NCBI GenBank assembly: GCA_900318015.1
Contig: ONJB01000011.1
Span: forward strand, 1 to 47,009
Direction of reading: 5' to 3'
Length of the DNA: 47,009 bases
Source: an uncultured Bacteroidales bacterium
Lineage (GTDB): Bacteria > Bacteroidota > Bacteroidia > Bacteroidales > UBA932
The notes under the pieces were generated by a model. That model saw only the letters and a program-made list of their open reading frames with translations, searched no databases and was not told the DNA's origin. Numbering within the stretch: position 1 is the first letter of the stretch; each line of letters starts with the position of its first letter. Positions 13,936-22,520 of this stretch are shown here, piece after piece. The translations under genes and the position numbers were made by a program.

Positions 13936-16034
13936 TGCCCGTCCCGGCCTACATACAGGTCATCCTGCCGCTCCGGCTGGAGTGGGAGCCGTATTATTCG
14001 CTCCCGGAAGGAGTAAAGGTCGAAGTCGGTGACCGGGTGCGGGTCCTCTTTGCCCGGAAAGAATATGTGGGGGCCGTCAGCGCAGTCGGCGTGACACCCC
14101 GGACGGACGAAAACCGGATCCTGCCCATCCTGGCCGTGGAAGAGGGGCTGCCCCGGGTCCTTCCCGACGAAATCCAGTTCTGGAGGGCCGTCAGCGACTA
14201 TTATCTCTGCTCGATGGGGGAAGTATACAAGGCCGCCTACCCCGCCCTGAAAACCGGCCAGGAGGAAGTGGAAGCCCGAAACAAGGAGCGGCTGGAAACG
14301 CGGTTGGAGCACTTGAAGGACAAGGCGGAAAAAGCCCGCCGGGATGATACCCGGGAACGCTACAAGGCCGAGATCGAAACGGTCGAAGCCTTGCTTCGGG
14401 GAGAGGCCCCTGTTTCCGTCCTGGCGCCCGTCACGTTGTCCCCCGCCCAGGAAATCGCCGCCCGGACAGCCCGCAAGGCCCTTGCCGACGGCAAGACCGT
14501 CCTCCTGCACGGAGTCACCGGCTCCGGAAAGACGGAAATCTACCTGAAACTTGCGCAGGAAACCCTGGACCAGGGCCGCAGCGTCCTGTTCCTCGTCCCG
14601 GAAATCGCCCTGTCCCGCCAACTGGAGGACCGCATCGCCACCGTGTTCCCGGATGTCCTGGTATTCCATTCCGGCGTTTCGGCAGCGCGCCGTTCCCAAG
14701 TCGCCTCCTGTGTCCGGAAGCCTGGTCAATACCTGGTCCTGGGCACCCGTTCCGCCCTGTTCCTCCCCCACCACCATCTCGGTCTGATCATCGTGGACGA
14801 GGAGCACGACACATCCTACAAGCAGGATGCGCCGGCCCCTCGTTACAATGCGCGGGAAAGCGCCATCATGCTGGGCGTCATCCAGAAAGCGCAGGTCGTC
14901 CTGGGCAGCGCCACCCCGTCTCTAGAATCCCTGTACAACGCTGAAACAGGGCGTTTTGTCAAGGTGGACCTGAAGGAAAGGTTCCACAGCGGGGACGAGG
15001 CGGAAATCCGTATCATCGACACAGTCGCCGAACGGAGGAAGCGCGGCATGACCGGCAGTTTTTCCCGGAAGCTCATCCAGGAGATTACCGATACGCTGGA
15101 CGGCGGCGGGCAGGTCCTCGTACTCCGGGCCCGGCGCTCCTACGCCCCGTCGGTCCAATGTACGGAATGCGGCAAAATACCCAAATGCCCGCACTGCCAC
15201 GTCCCCATGAGCCTGCACCGCGGGCCGGACCGCCTGGAGTGCCATTACTGCGGCCATTCCGAACCGTACACCGGCATCTGCCCGTCCTGTCACGGCGAAC
15301 TGCAGCCACTGGGTGCCGGCACGCAGAAGGTGGAGGAAGAGTTGACAAACCTGTTTCCGGAGCGCCGCATCGCCCGGCTGGACGGCGACACACCCGATAC
15401 GGAGGAGGCCGCCATCATCCGCCGTTTCGCAGCTGGGGACATCGACATCCTCGTGGGCACCCAGATCATCACGAAGGGCTTCGACTTCGACGGCCTGAGC
15501 CTGGTGGCCGTCCTGCAGGCCGACAGCCTGGTGGGCCAGCAGGATTTCCGCGCGGACGAGCGCGCTTTCCAGCTGCTGGAGCAATTCCGCGGCCGGAGCG
15601 GCCGCCGGGGCAGGCCCGGCCGGATCGTCATCCAGACCCGCGAGCCGGAGCATCCGGTCTATGCCCGGCTGCAAGGCAGCGACGACGCCGACCTGCTGGC
15701 TGAAAGGAAGCTTTTCGGCTATCCCCCCTACACGCGCCTCATCCACATCACCTTGAAAGACAGCAACGAAAAGCGGTTGGACTATCTTTCCAAGGAGCTT
15801 CGGAACGCCCTGCTTGCCGCTTTCACCGAGGCCGACACGCCTCCCGCAGTCATCGGTCCCTACGCTCCCGCGGTGGACCGCATCGCCGGGGAATCCATCC
15901 GGCAGCTCCGCGTCATGCTCGCCCGCAACAAGGCGCTCACGGCCTTGAAACGCACGCTGGCCCAGGCCGTTTCCACTTTCGGAAAGGAACGGAAATACGC
16001 CGCGCACCTGGTGGTCGACGTGGACCCGGTCTAA
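13935..16034 (+). CDS. priA: Primosomal protein N' (replication restart helicase PriA)
   Basis: A 699-residue superfamily 2 DNA helicase that restarts stalled replication forks. Order of parts: an N-terminal 3'-DNA-binding domain (about 1-110), a charged linker, Walker A GVTGSGKTE, the DEEH box (IIVDEEHD), GSATPSLES, an eight-cysteine zinc-binding insert (CTECGKIPKCPHCH then CHYCGH and CPSCHGEL), and the helicase C-terminal motifs LVGTQIITKGFDF and QQDFRADERAFQLLEQ. Length and all motifs are normal. It starts within the stop of the symporter gene (1-nt overlap), an unusual functional pairing, and ends about 100 nt before parA. Confidence 0.96.
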   Translation: MPVPAYIQVILPLRLEWEPYYSLPEGVKVEVGDRVRVLFARKEYVGAVSAVGVTPRTDENRILPILAVEEGLPRVLPDEIQFWRAVSDYYLCSMGEVYKAAYPALKTGQEEVEARNKERLETRLEHLKDKAEKARRDDTRERYKAEIETVEALLRGEAPVSVLAPVTLSPAQEIAARTARKALADGKTVLLHGVTGSGKTEIYLKLAQETLDQGRSVLFLVPEIALSRQLEDRIATVFPDVLVFHSGVSAARRSQVASCVRKPGQYLVLGTRSALFLPHHHLGLIIVDEEHDTSYKQDAPAPRYNARESAIMLGVIQKAQVVLGSATPSLESLYNAETGRFVKVDLKERFHSGDEAEIRIIDTVAERRKRGMTGSFSRKLIQEITDTLDGGGQVLVLRARRSYAPSVQCTECGKIPKCPHCHVPMSLHRGPDRLECHYCGHSEPYTGICPSCHGELQPLGAGTQKVEEELTNLFPERRIARLDGDTPDTEEAAIIRRFAAGDIDILVGTQIITKGFDFDGLSLVAVLQADSLVGQQDFRADERAFQLLEQFRGRSGRRGRPGRIVIQTREPEHPVYARLQGSDDADLLAERKLFGYPPYTRLIHITLKDSNEKRLDYLSKELRNALLAAFTEADTPPAVIGPYAPAVDRIAGESIRQLRVMLARNKALTALKRTLAQAVSTFGKERKYAAHLVVDVDPV

Positions 16035-16036
16035 GC

Positions 16037-16055
16037 GTGGAACTTTTTGTGGAAC
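16037..16055 (+). repeat. Direct repeat of GTGGAAC, possible ParB half-sites
   Basis: GTGGAAC occurs at 16037-16043 and 16049-16055, 12 nt apart. A related GTGGAATG lies at 16092-16099 overlapping the end of the -7 box. GTGGAACA equals one arm of the parS-type palindrome TGTTCCACGTGGAACA, but no full palindrome is present. The position immediately before parA suggests half-site binding by ParB or another regulator. This is inference. Confidence 0.35.
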
Positions 16056-16061
16056 ATTCCC

Positions 16062-16092
16062 TTGCAGGGGCCGGGATATTTTCGTATATTTG
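16062..16092 (+). promoter_or_regulatory. Promoter of the parAB operon
   Basis: A TTG (16062-16064) stands 20 nt before a consensus TATATTTG (16085-16092). The box ends 39 nt before the parA ATG. The -33 element is a partial match. The GTGGAA repeats flank this promoter. Confidence 0.6.
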
Positions 16093-16131
16093 TGGAATGT
16101 TTGCCCATCCGAGGGCGGACGAGCTACGAAT

Positions 16132-16905
16132 ATGGGAAAAATCATCGCCATAGCGAACCAGAAGGGCGGCGTGGGCAAGACCACGACGGCCATCAACCTG
16201 GCCGCGTCCCTCGCGGTCCTGGAGAAGAAGGTGCTCATCATCGACGCGGACCCGCAGGCCAACACGACCTCCGGCCTGAATTTCTCCCCGGACAACGACG
16301 AGAAACGCACCTTGTATGAGGTCATCCGGGGGGACATTCCCGCGGAGGACGCCCTCATCCAGACGGAACTGCAGAACCTCCACATGATTCCCTCCCACAT
16401 CAACCTCGTGGGCTCGGAAATCGAGATGATCAAGTGGCCGGACCGCGAATCCTACCTCAAGAAGGCCCTGGCGCCCATCCGCGACCGCTATGACTACATC
16501 ATCATCGACTGCTCCCCCTCCCTGGGCTTTATCACCGTCAACTGCCTGACGGCGGCGGATTCCGTGATGATTCCTGTCCAGCCGGAGTTCTTCGCCCTGG
16601 AGGGCCTTGCGAAGCTGCTCCAGACCATCCGCCTGGTGCAGAACAACATCAACCCCGGCCTCACCATCGAGGGCTTCGTCGTGACGATGTTCGACGGTCG
16701 CACGAAGGTGCACAGCCAGGTGGTGATGCAACTGCGGGAGCACTTCAAGGACCTGGTGTTCAACACGATCATCCAGCGCTCCATCCGCCTGAGCGAGGCC
16801 CCCTCGCACGGCAAGCCCATTGTCCTTTACGACGTGACCAACAACGGCACTTCCAACTACCTCCACCTGGCGGAGGAAGTGCTCACCAAGAACGAAGACA
16901 TCTGA
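16132..16905 (+). CDS. parA: Chromosome-partitioning ATPase ParA (Soj)
   Basis: A 257-residue ParA/MinD-family ATPase that positions ParB-parS complexes during chromosome segregation. The deviant Walker A is QKGGVGKTTTAINLA, with the signature lysine at the front. IIDADPQANTT holds the Walker A' aspartates and IIDCSPSLGF is Walker B. There is no N-terminal DNA-binding extension, as in chromosomal type Ib-like ParA proteins. The frame is open about 14 codons upstream, but MGKIIAIANQKGG is the normal start. The stop overlaps the parB ATG by one base. Confidence 0.96.
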   Translation: MGKIIAIANQKGGVGKTTTAINLAASLAVLEKKVLIIDADPQANTTSGLNFSPDNDEKRTLYEVIRGDIPAEDALIQTELQNLHMIPSHINLVGSEIEMIKWPDRESYLKKALAPIRDRYDYIIIDCSPSLGFITVNCLTAADSVMIPVQPEFFALEGLAKLLQTIRLVQNNINPGLTIEGFVVTMFDGRTKVHSQVVMQLREHFKDLVFNTIIQRSIRLSEAPSHGKPIVLYDVTNNGTSNYLHLAEEVLTKNEDI

Positions 16906-17834
16906 TGGCGAAAGTACAGCATGGCCTGGGCAAAGGCCTCAGCGCCCTCCTCGGCGACGACGCCGCCGACCTCCGCGAGATCCGCAAGCCGGTCGGCTAC
17001 ATCAACAAGGAAGTGGTCGGGACCACGGAACAGGAAGTCACGGCCGACGTCCTCCGCATCCCGGTGGACCTCATCGAGCCGAATCCCTTCCAGCCCCGCA
17101 TGAGCTTCGGGGAGGAAGCCCTCCAGGAACTCGCGGAATCCATCCGTACCTTCGGGCTCATTCAGCCGATCACGGTCCGCAAGAAGGGGTCCAAGTACCA
17201 GATCATCAGCGGTGAACGTCGTTTCCGCGCGTGCACGAAGGCCGGGATGGACATGATTCCCGCCTACATCCGCGACGCGAACGACCAGGGCATGCTGGAG
17301 ATGGCCATCGTCGAGAACATCCAGCGCGAGAACCTGGATCCGATCGAGGTGGCGATGAGCTACCAGCGCCTGATGGAGGAATGCCGCCTGACGCAGGAGC
17401 AGATGGCGGACCGCGTGGGAAAGAAGCGCGCCTCCGTGGCGAACCAGCTCCGGCTCCTCAAACTCCCCGCCAAAGTCCAGCACGACCTGAAGGTGGGCCT
17501 GGTGAGCGTCGGCCACGCGAAGGTCCTCCTGGGGGTGGACGACCCGAAGGCGCAGGAAATGCTCTGCGACCTGATCGTCCGCCGCGGCCTTTCCGTGCGC
17601 CAGCTGGAAGAGAAGGTCCGCGCACTGGAAAAAGGTCTTCCGCAGCCGGAAGAAAAGGAGCCGCAGGAGCTCCCGGAGATGTACTACCGCCTCCTGGAGA
17701 ACGTGGGCCGCTATTTCGGCGACAACATCTCCCTCAAGCGCAATCCCGCAGGCAAGGGTTCCATCACCATCCGGTTCGATTCGGACGAGCAGATGGAACG
17801 TTTCTTGCAGGCCCTGGACCCTAACCGCGGATAG
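16905..17834 (+). CDS. parB: ParB/Spo0J chromosome-partitioning protein
   Basis: A 309-residue CTP-dependent parS-binding clamp. The N-terminus HGLGKGLSALLG is the ParA-stimulating segment. The ParB/Srx domain contains the IEPNPFQPR box, the CTP-binding motif SGERRFRA (about 104-111) and ENIQRENLDPIE. A helix-turn-helix follows (LTQEQMADRVGKKRASVANQLRL). The C-terminus (about 255-309) would dimerise. It is one base overlapped with parA, and the next gene (DUF5683) starts 6 nt downstream, the usual Bacteroidota order. Confidence 0.96.
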   Translation: MAKVQHGLGKGLSALLGDDAADLREIRKPVGYINKEVVGTTEQEVTADVLRIPVDLIEPNPFQPRMSFGEEALQELAESIRTFGLIQPITVRKKGSKYQIISGERRFRACTKAGMDMIPAYIRDANDQGMLEMAIVENIQRENLDPIEVAMSYQRLMEECRLTQEQMADRVGKKRASVANQLRLLKLPAKVQHDLKVGLVSVGHAKVLLGVDDPKAQEMLCDLIVRRGLSVRQLEEKVRALEKGLPQPEEKEPQELPEMYYRLLENVGRYFGDNISLKRNPAGKGSITIRFDSDEQMERFLQALDPNRG

Positions 17835-17840
17835 TCTTTC

Positions 17841-18746
17841 ATGAAGTTACGCATCGTTTCCGTCCTCACCGCGCTGCTTGCCCTGCTCGCGCCCGCCGTC
17901 CTCCACGGACAGGTGCGGGACGACCAGTTCAAGCGGGACGCCTTCTCGCAGAACTATGCGGATACGTCCCAGCAGGCGAAGACGGACAGCTCGCAGCTCT
18001 TCAGTTTCAAGCAGTATTTCGGCAGCCTGGCGCACAAGCGGCCGGGCCAGGTCCAGAACCTGTTCATGGGCTCCACCGTCTTCGTGGGCGGCGGCCAGAT
18101 CTACAACCGCCAGTACTGGAAGCTGCCCGTCGTGTACGGCGGCATCGGCGCCGGCGTAGGCCTGGGCATCCATTTCAACAACCAGTACAAGGCGACCGGG
18201 GACGACAAATTCAAGAAATACAGTACCTGGTCCTACATCGGGGCCGGACTCGTGTGGTGGGGTTCCCTCCTGGACCTAACCGTCAATTTCCCCGTGGACC
18301 GGAAACTCGATCCCGGCAAGGCGACCCTGTATTCCATCCTGTTCCCCTGCCTCGGCCAGGTGTACAACGGCGAGTATTGGAAGATCCCCATCTACTGGGG
18401 CGCCATGGCCGGCGGCATCTACTACTACTCGACGAACAAGCGCAACTACGAGCGCTACAAATGGATCTACAACCAGGCCACCAGCACGGACCCGGACGTG
18501 GAAAAGCCTCCGATCACCGCGGAAAACGCGCTCTACTACCGCGACGTCTTCCGTCGGTACAGGGACTATTCCATCCTCGCCACGGCGCTGTTCTACGTAG
18601 TCCAGATCGTCGATGCGAACGTCTTCGCGTATATGCAGGACTTCGAAGTGGACGACGACATTTCCCTCCGGCTGGAACCCACGGTCATCTCGCCGGATTT
18701 CGCCGCAGCCCCCGGCCTGGGGGTCGGCCTCACCCTCAGATTCTGA
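17841..18746 (+). CDS. DUF5683-family envelope protein
   Basis: A 301-residue protein with a signal peptide (MKLRIVSVLTALLALLAPAV ending near HGQ). It has two copies of a Gly- and Tyr-rich module: GGGQIYNRQYWKLPVVYGG and FPCLGQVYNGEYWKIPIYWG, each followed by a probable membrane segment and a basic loop (NNQYK, TNKRNYERYKW). This matches DUF5683, which in many Bacteroidota lies between parB and an MltD-like gene, as here. No function is known to me. Conserved linkage with segregation and cell-wall genes suggests an envelope role at division. Confidence 0.8.
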   Translation: MKLRIVSVLTALLALLAPAVLHGQVRDDQFKRDAFSQNYADTSQQAKTDSSQLFSFKQYFGSLAHKRPGQVQNLFMGSTVFVGGGQIYNRQYWKLPVVYGGIGAGVGLGIHFNNQYKATGDDKFKKYSTWSYIGAGLVWWGSLLDLTVNFPVDRKLDPGKATLYSILFPCLGQVYNGEYWKIPIYWGAMAGGIYYYSTNKRNYERYKWIYNQATSTDPDVEKPPITAENALYYRDVFRRYRDYSILATALFYVVQIVDANVFAYMQDFEVDDDISLRLEPTVISPDFAAAPGLGVGLTLRF

Positions 18747-18752
18747 TCCCGG

Positions 18753-20249
18753 ATGAAACGATTAACGATCCTATGTGCGGCCCTCCTCCTCCTTTCCCCG
18801 CTTCCGGCCGCGGCGGGCATACAACTGGACCGGAAAACGCGTAAGCAGCTGGAAAAGGAGAACCTCCAGCTGCGGCTGCGCCTGGAAGAGATCCAGCAGG
18901 AGCTGGAATCCCTCAAGACGGACACCCAGGAACGCGACAGCCTCCAGAGGCAAATGGACGGCTTGGATCGCGGGGACCGCGTCCAGGAAGCCGCCGGGAT
19001 GGGCGCGGCCGTCGATTATTTCGACAGCCCGCTTTATGGCGGCGGAGACTATGTCGAGGACCAGCAGAGCGGCTTCGACTATACGGACGACGTGACCGAC
19101 AGTCTCCTGAGCATCTGGTACCTGCACCGCCAGATCCGCGAGAACCCGCAGAGCGAGTATAACATGGACAGCGTCCATTTCACTTCCGGGGTCCCGGACC
19201 AGGTCCTCATCGAGCGGCTGCAGAAGATGAATTCCTTCATCCAGCTGCCCTACAACGAGACCGTGAAGAACTACATGGTCCTCTACTCCGAGAAGATGCC
19301 TACCCGCATGGGCCAGATCCTCGGCCTTGCGCAGTACTACATGCCCATCTTCGAGGAAGCCTTCCGCAAGTATGGCCTTCCCCTGGAACTCAAGTACATG
19401 GCCATCATCGAGTCGGCCCTGAATCCGGTGGCGGTTTCCCGCGTGGGTGCAACCGGCATGTGGCAGTTCATGCATTCCACGGCCCGGAACTACGGGCTCC
19501 GGATCGACTCCTTCATCGACGACCGGATGGACCCGGTCGCCTCCGTCGATGCGGCCGCCCGGTACCTCCGGGACGCCTACCGCATCTTCGGCGACTGGAG
19601 CCTGGCCATTTCCTCCTACAACTGCGGCTCCGGCAACGTGAACAAGGCCATCAAGCGCGCCGGGCGGCGGGATTTCTGGTCCATCTACCCGCACCTCCCC
19701 CGCGAGACCCGCGGCTATGTGCCGGCGATGGTGGGCGCGATGTACGCTGTGAACTATGCAAAGGAATACGGCCTGGAACCCGCTCCTGTGCAGATGCCGG
19801 CGCACATCGACACGTTCATGATCAACAAGAACCTTCACTTCCGCCAGATCAGCGAAGTGATCGGCGTGCCCATCGACGACCTCCGCGACCTGAACCCGCA
19901 GTATTACAAGGACATCGTCCCGGGTAACCAGGGCGAGCAGATTCTCCGCCTTCCGTTCAACTACAGCAACGCCTTCCTGGACAGCCAGGACACGATCTAC
20001 AAGTACAAGGCGGCCGAGATGTTCTCCGGTTCCGTCGATGTCGGACGCCCGCAGTCCGCGACCTCCACGCGTTCGGCGGCGGCCCGGTCCGGCGGCGGCG
20101 AGTGGATCTATTACAAGGTCCGCAGGGGCGACAACCTCGGAAAGATCGCCGCGCGGAACCACACGACCGTCAAGAACATCAAGTCCTGGAACGGCCTGAA
20201 GAGCGACCGGATCCGGGAAGGACAGCGCCTGAAGGTGGGCCGGCGCTAG
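18753..20249 (+). CDS. mltD: MltD-like membrane-bound lytic murein transglycosylase with LysM
   Basis: A 498-residue peptidoglycan lytic transglycosylase. A signal peptide (to about residue 22) is followed by a coiled coil at about 27-70 (RKQLEKENLQLRLRLEEIQQ). The SLT catalytic domain spans about 195-340, with Glu220 in YMAIIESALNP and the substrate segment GATGMWQFMHSTARNYGL. One LysM module is at the C-terminus (YYKVRRGDNLGKIAARNHTT). It cleaves glycan strands with 1,6-anhydro ends. It is the last gene of the par operon. Its stop codon overlaps that of the convergent outer-membrane gene through a shared CTAG. Confidence 0.92.
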   Translation: MKRLTILCAALLLLSPLPAAAGIQLDRKTRKQLEKENLQLRLRLEEIQQELESLKTDTQERDSLQRQMDGLDRGDRVQEAAGMGAAVDYFDSPLYGGGDYVEDQQSGFDYTDDVTDSLLSIWYLHRQIRENPQSEYNMDSVHFTSGVPDQVLIERLQKMNSFIQLPYNETVKNYMVLYSEKMPTRMGQILGLAQYYMPIFEEAFRKYGLPLELKYMAIIESALNPVAVSRVGATGMWQFMHSTARNYGLRIDSFIDDRMDPVASVDAAARYLRDAYRIFGDWSLAISSYNCGSGNVNKAIKRAGRRDFWSIYPHLPRETRGYVPAMVGAMYAVNYAKEYGLEPAPVQMPAHIDTFMINKNLHFRQISEVIGVPIDDLRDLNPQYYKDIVPGNQGEQILRLPFNYSNAFLDSQDTIYKYKAAEMFSGSVDVGRPQSATSTRSAAARSGGGEWIYYKVRRGDNLGKIAARNHTTVKNIKSWNGLKSDRIREGQRLKVGRR

Positions 20250-21835
20250 CGGTCCGCCTGCAACTGGAGTTTGAGCCCGGCCTGGCCGGGCTTTTCTTTT
20301 TGCCACCGGTACGAGCCGCGCAGGTACAGCTTGACAGTCATCTTCCGGAACCGCTTCTTCCAGCCCAGGTAGGCCATGGCGGCAAAGCCCGTCCCATAAT
20401 AGGCCGGGGCCGTGAAGTTCCCCGGCGCATCCCGTTCATAGACATAGATACGGGATTGCCAACCGGCCGTGGAATACGCCGTAAGCCGAATCCATACCAA
20501 GCCCCCGGGCGGTCTCCATCCCCCCTCCAGGTAGCCCAGGAGGCCGAATCCCCCGTCATGGACCCCGTTCAGTCTCCCTTTCACCGTCCAAAGGCCCTGA
20601 TTCCAGGTGGCGTCCGCCCGGACATCCGCCCGATGGCTGTCGTAATTGCGCCAGCGATACACCAGCCGGGACTCCAGCAGCCAGCTTTCCGTCACGGTCC
20701 AGGAAACCAGGACGGTGGATTTGGCCTGCTTCCGGTCCGTGTCGGTCGCCGGCTTGGGAAGGAGGGCTGCATCAACCGTCCAGGAAGCCTTGAAGGCGCG
20801 GCTGTCCGAGAGGAACGCCACCCCTGCGGCCGCCCCGTATTCTCCATTCTTCTTGCCCGAAAAGGCACTCGGTATCGCGCGGACCTGGAGAGCGACCTTC
20901 CCATGCTCGCCCAGCGGGAACAGGCTGCCGGCCAGGCCGGCGGGCGCTTTCCCGCTCCAGGCCGCTTCTCCGAAAAAGTCCACCCCGCGGAATCCGTACT
21001 TCCCATCCAGGGAAACCCGCGATGGCGTAACCGTGAGGCCGACCTGGCCGTTCCGTCCCAGCCAGCCGGCATGCGCCCCCACCGTTCCGTCCAGGGCTCC
21101 GAACAGGGCCCATTGGACATGGCGGCCCGTATAATCCCACGCCAATCCGCGATAGGTACCCGCCCCGTTGAAGGACCAGGAAGGCGTAACTCCGTTCGCG
21201 CGCTTGGAAAAAGCGTCCAGGGTAGAGAGACCGGCCAACTGGAAGGCGCTCCAGAAAGCCAATCCCTGCCCGTATCGGACATTATAGTCTCCGATGAGCA
21301 CCTTCCCTTTCGGAAGCCGATAGAGACCGTAAAACGTCCCGTTCCGGGCTTTCCAGGCGCCGGCCGCTTCCACATTCCCGGCCGTCAGCCGGTATTTCGC
21401 GCCCACGTCCTTCAACGTCGCCCGGATCAGGGCGGAATGGTGGAACGTAAGCGTGTCCCGGACCGCTTCCCCGGGGCGACGGGCGGATTCCAGGGAAAGG
21501 AAAGGGCGGAGCGCCGCGACGGCCTCTTTCCCGAATCCGTCCACCCGCTCCAGTTCGGCAAAGGAGAGCACATCGCCGGAAAGGTTGCGGTACTCGGCCA
21601 GGGCCGCGACCTGGTAGGGTGTCAGAAGTCCGCTTTCCAACAGACGGGCCCTGGAGGCGAGGTTGAGGGGCAATGGACGGCTCCGGAAGGATTCCAGTTC
21701 ATCGACGAGGCGGTCGTCCAGGACTTCCGGGCTGTCCGCTCCGGTCAGATACAGGGCCGCCCGGACGACTTCGTCGGTCTGGGCGGCGGCCGGCCAGGCG
21801 GCCAGGATCACGAGCAGCACGATTCTTCTTCTCAT
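20246..21835 (-). CDS. Helix-hairpin-helix protein with predicted outer-membrane beta barrel
   Basis: A 529-residue secreted protein with a signal peptide (MRRRIVLLVILAAWPAAAQ). Residues about 55-112 contain two ComEA-like helix-hairpin-helix units (LNLASRARLLESGLLTPYQV and FAELERVDGFGKEAVAALRP). The remainder (about 125-529) alternates aromatic and polar residues with many Gly-Tyr-Trp strands, as in an outer-membrane barrel, and ends in amphipathic strands (MTVKLYLRGSYRW, GLKLQLQ). This HhH-plus-barrel layout occurs in Bacteroidota without an assigned function. HhH usually binds DNA, so DNA uptake or envelope DNA contact is a speculation. The -7-like box is 5 nt upstream of the ATG. Confidence 0.75.
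   Translation of the reverse strand: MRRRIVLLVILAAWPAAAQTDEVVRAALYLTGADSPEVLDDRLVDELESFRSRPLPLNLASRARLLESGLLTPYQVAALAEYRNLSGDVLSFAELERVDGFGKEAVAALRPFLSLESARRPGEAVRDTLTFHHSALIRATLKDVGAKYRLTAGNVEAAGAWKARNGTFYGLYRLPKGKVLIGDYNVRYGQGLAFWSAFQLAGLSTLDAFSKRANGVTPSWSFNGAGTYRGLAWDYTGRHVQWALFGALDGTVGAHAGWLGRNGQVGLTVTPSRVSLDGKYGFRGVDFFGEAAWSGKAPAGLAGSLFPLGEHGKVALQVRAIPSAFSGKKNGEYGAAAGVAFLSDSRAFKASWTVDAALLPKPATDTDRKQAKSTVLVSWTVTESWLLESRLVYRWRNYDSHRADVRADATWNQGLWTVKGRLNGVHDGGFGLLGYLEGGWRPPGGLVWIRLTAYSTAGWQSRIYVYERDAPGNFTAPAYYGTGFAAMAYLGWKKRFRKMTVKLYLRGSYRWQKEKPGQAGLKLQLQADR
20274..20301 (+). terminator. Rho-independent terminator of the par-mltD operon, embedded in the convergent gene
   Basis: AGCCCGG (20274-20280) pairs with CCGGGCT (20286-20292) around CCTGG, followed by a T-rich tract to 20301. 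It lies 25 nt after the mltD stop, inside the last codons of the minus-strand barrel gene, and encodes part of its C-terminal KPGQAG segment. Confidence 0.7.
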
Positions 21836-21839
21836 GGGC

Positions 21840-21847
21840 CCAAAATA
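21840..21847 (-). promoter_or_regulatory. -7-like box 4-5 nt before the HhH/barrel gene
   Basis: On the minus strand TATTTTGG resembles TAnnTTTG with one T fewer. It lies almost directly before the ATG at 21835, again implying a very short or absent leader. Confidence 0.4.
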
Positions 21848-21932
21848 CGGTTTTCTTCCCGGTCCCGGTGCGGCCCGCGCGTTGTTTCAGTCCAAAATAA
21901 ATGATTTCGATGTTTTTTTGTGTTTTTCTTAT

Positions 21933-21940
21933 TATTTTTG
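21933..21940 (+). promoter_or_regulatory. -7 box upstream of hpt
   Basis: TATTTTTG fits TAnnTTTG and ends 20 nt before the hpt ATG. A TTTG at 21917-21920 is too close for a normal -33 element, so only the -7 box is supported. The segment is strongly AT-rich. Confidence 0.5.
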
Positions 21941-21960
21941 TGTATCTAAAACCAGGAACC

Positions 21961-22518
21961 ATGAAAGAGAGAATCAAACTTCACGACAAGGTTTTCAAAC
22001 CGCTCATTCCGGGAGAAGAGATTGAGAAATCCATCGACGCCGTCGCCGCCAAGATCAATGCCGACTACGAAGGCACCGACACCGTCCCCGTCCTTCTCTG
22101 CGTCCTGAACGGTTCCATCCTCTTCACCGCCGAACTGATGAAGCGCCTGGACTTCGACGTAGACTTGATGTCCATCAAGCTTTCCTCCTACCGGGGAACG
22201 TCCTCCACGGGCGCCGTCCATATGGACATGGGCCTCACCGGCGACATCACCGGCAAGGAAGTCATCATCGTGGAGGACATCGTGGACACGGGCCGCACCA
22301 TCGAAGCCCTCGTCAAGATCCTGTACGCCCGCAAGGCTTCCAAGGTCAAGGTGTGCACCCTCCTCCTGAAGCCCGCGATGTACAACAAGACCATCAACCT
22401 GGACTACGTGGCCATGGAGATCCCGAACGACTTCATCGTCGGCTTCGGCCTGGATTACGACGGCCTCGGCCGCAACTACAAGGACATCTACATCCTCGAT
22501 ACGGATACAAAGCTCTGA
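21961..22518 (+). CDS. hpt: Hypoxanthine phosphoribosyltransferase
   Basis: A 185-residue purine-salvage enzyme that makes IMP or GMP from hypoxanthine or guanine and PRPP. The PRPP-binding motif VIIVEDIVDTGRT (about 101-113), the flexible-loop segment KLSSYRGTSSTG and the C-terminal DFIVGFGLDYDGLGRNY are canonical. The frame is open 20 codons upstream, but MKERIKLHDK follows the promoter and gives the normal length. It lies 2 nt before adk, so the two nucleotide genes form one unit. Confidence 0.95.
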   Translation: MKERIKLHDKVFKPLIPGEEIEKSIDAVAAKINADYEGTDTVPVLLCVLNGSILFTAELMKRLDFDVDLMSIKLSSYRGTSSTGAVHMDMGLTGDITGKEVIIVEDIVDTGRTIEALVKILYARKASKVKVCTLLLKPAMYNKTINLDYVAMEIPNDFIVGFGLDYDGLGRNYKDIYILDTDTKL

Positions 22519-22520
22519 AT

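Noticed and set aside
16037-16099. A complete parS site
   Set aside because: Only GTGGAAC half arms are present; no 16-bp palindrome could be found around them, so they are listed only as possible half sites.
18771-20306. Minus-strand frame of about 511 codons opposite the lytic transglycosylase
   Set aside because: Shadow of mltD; no start context, signal sequence or recognisable domain.
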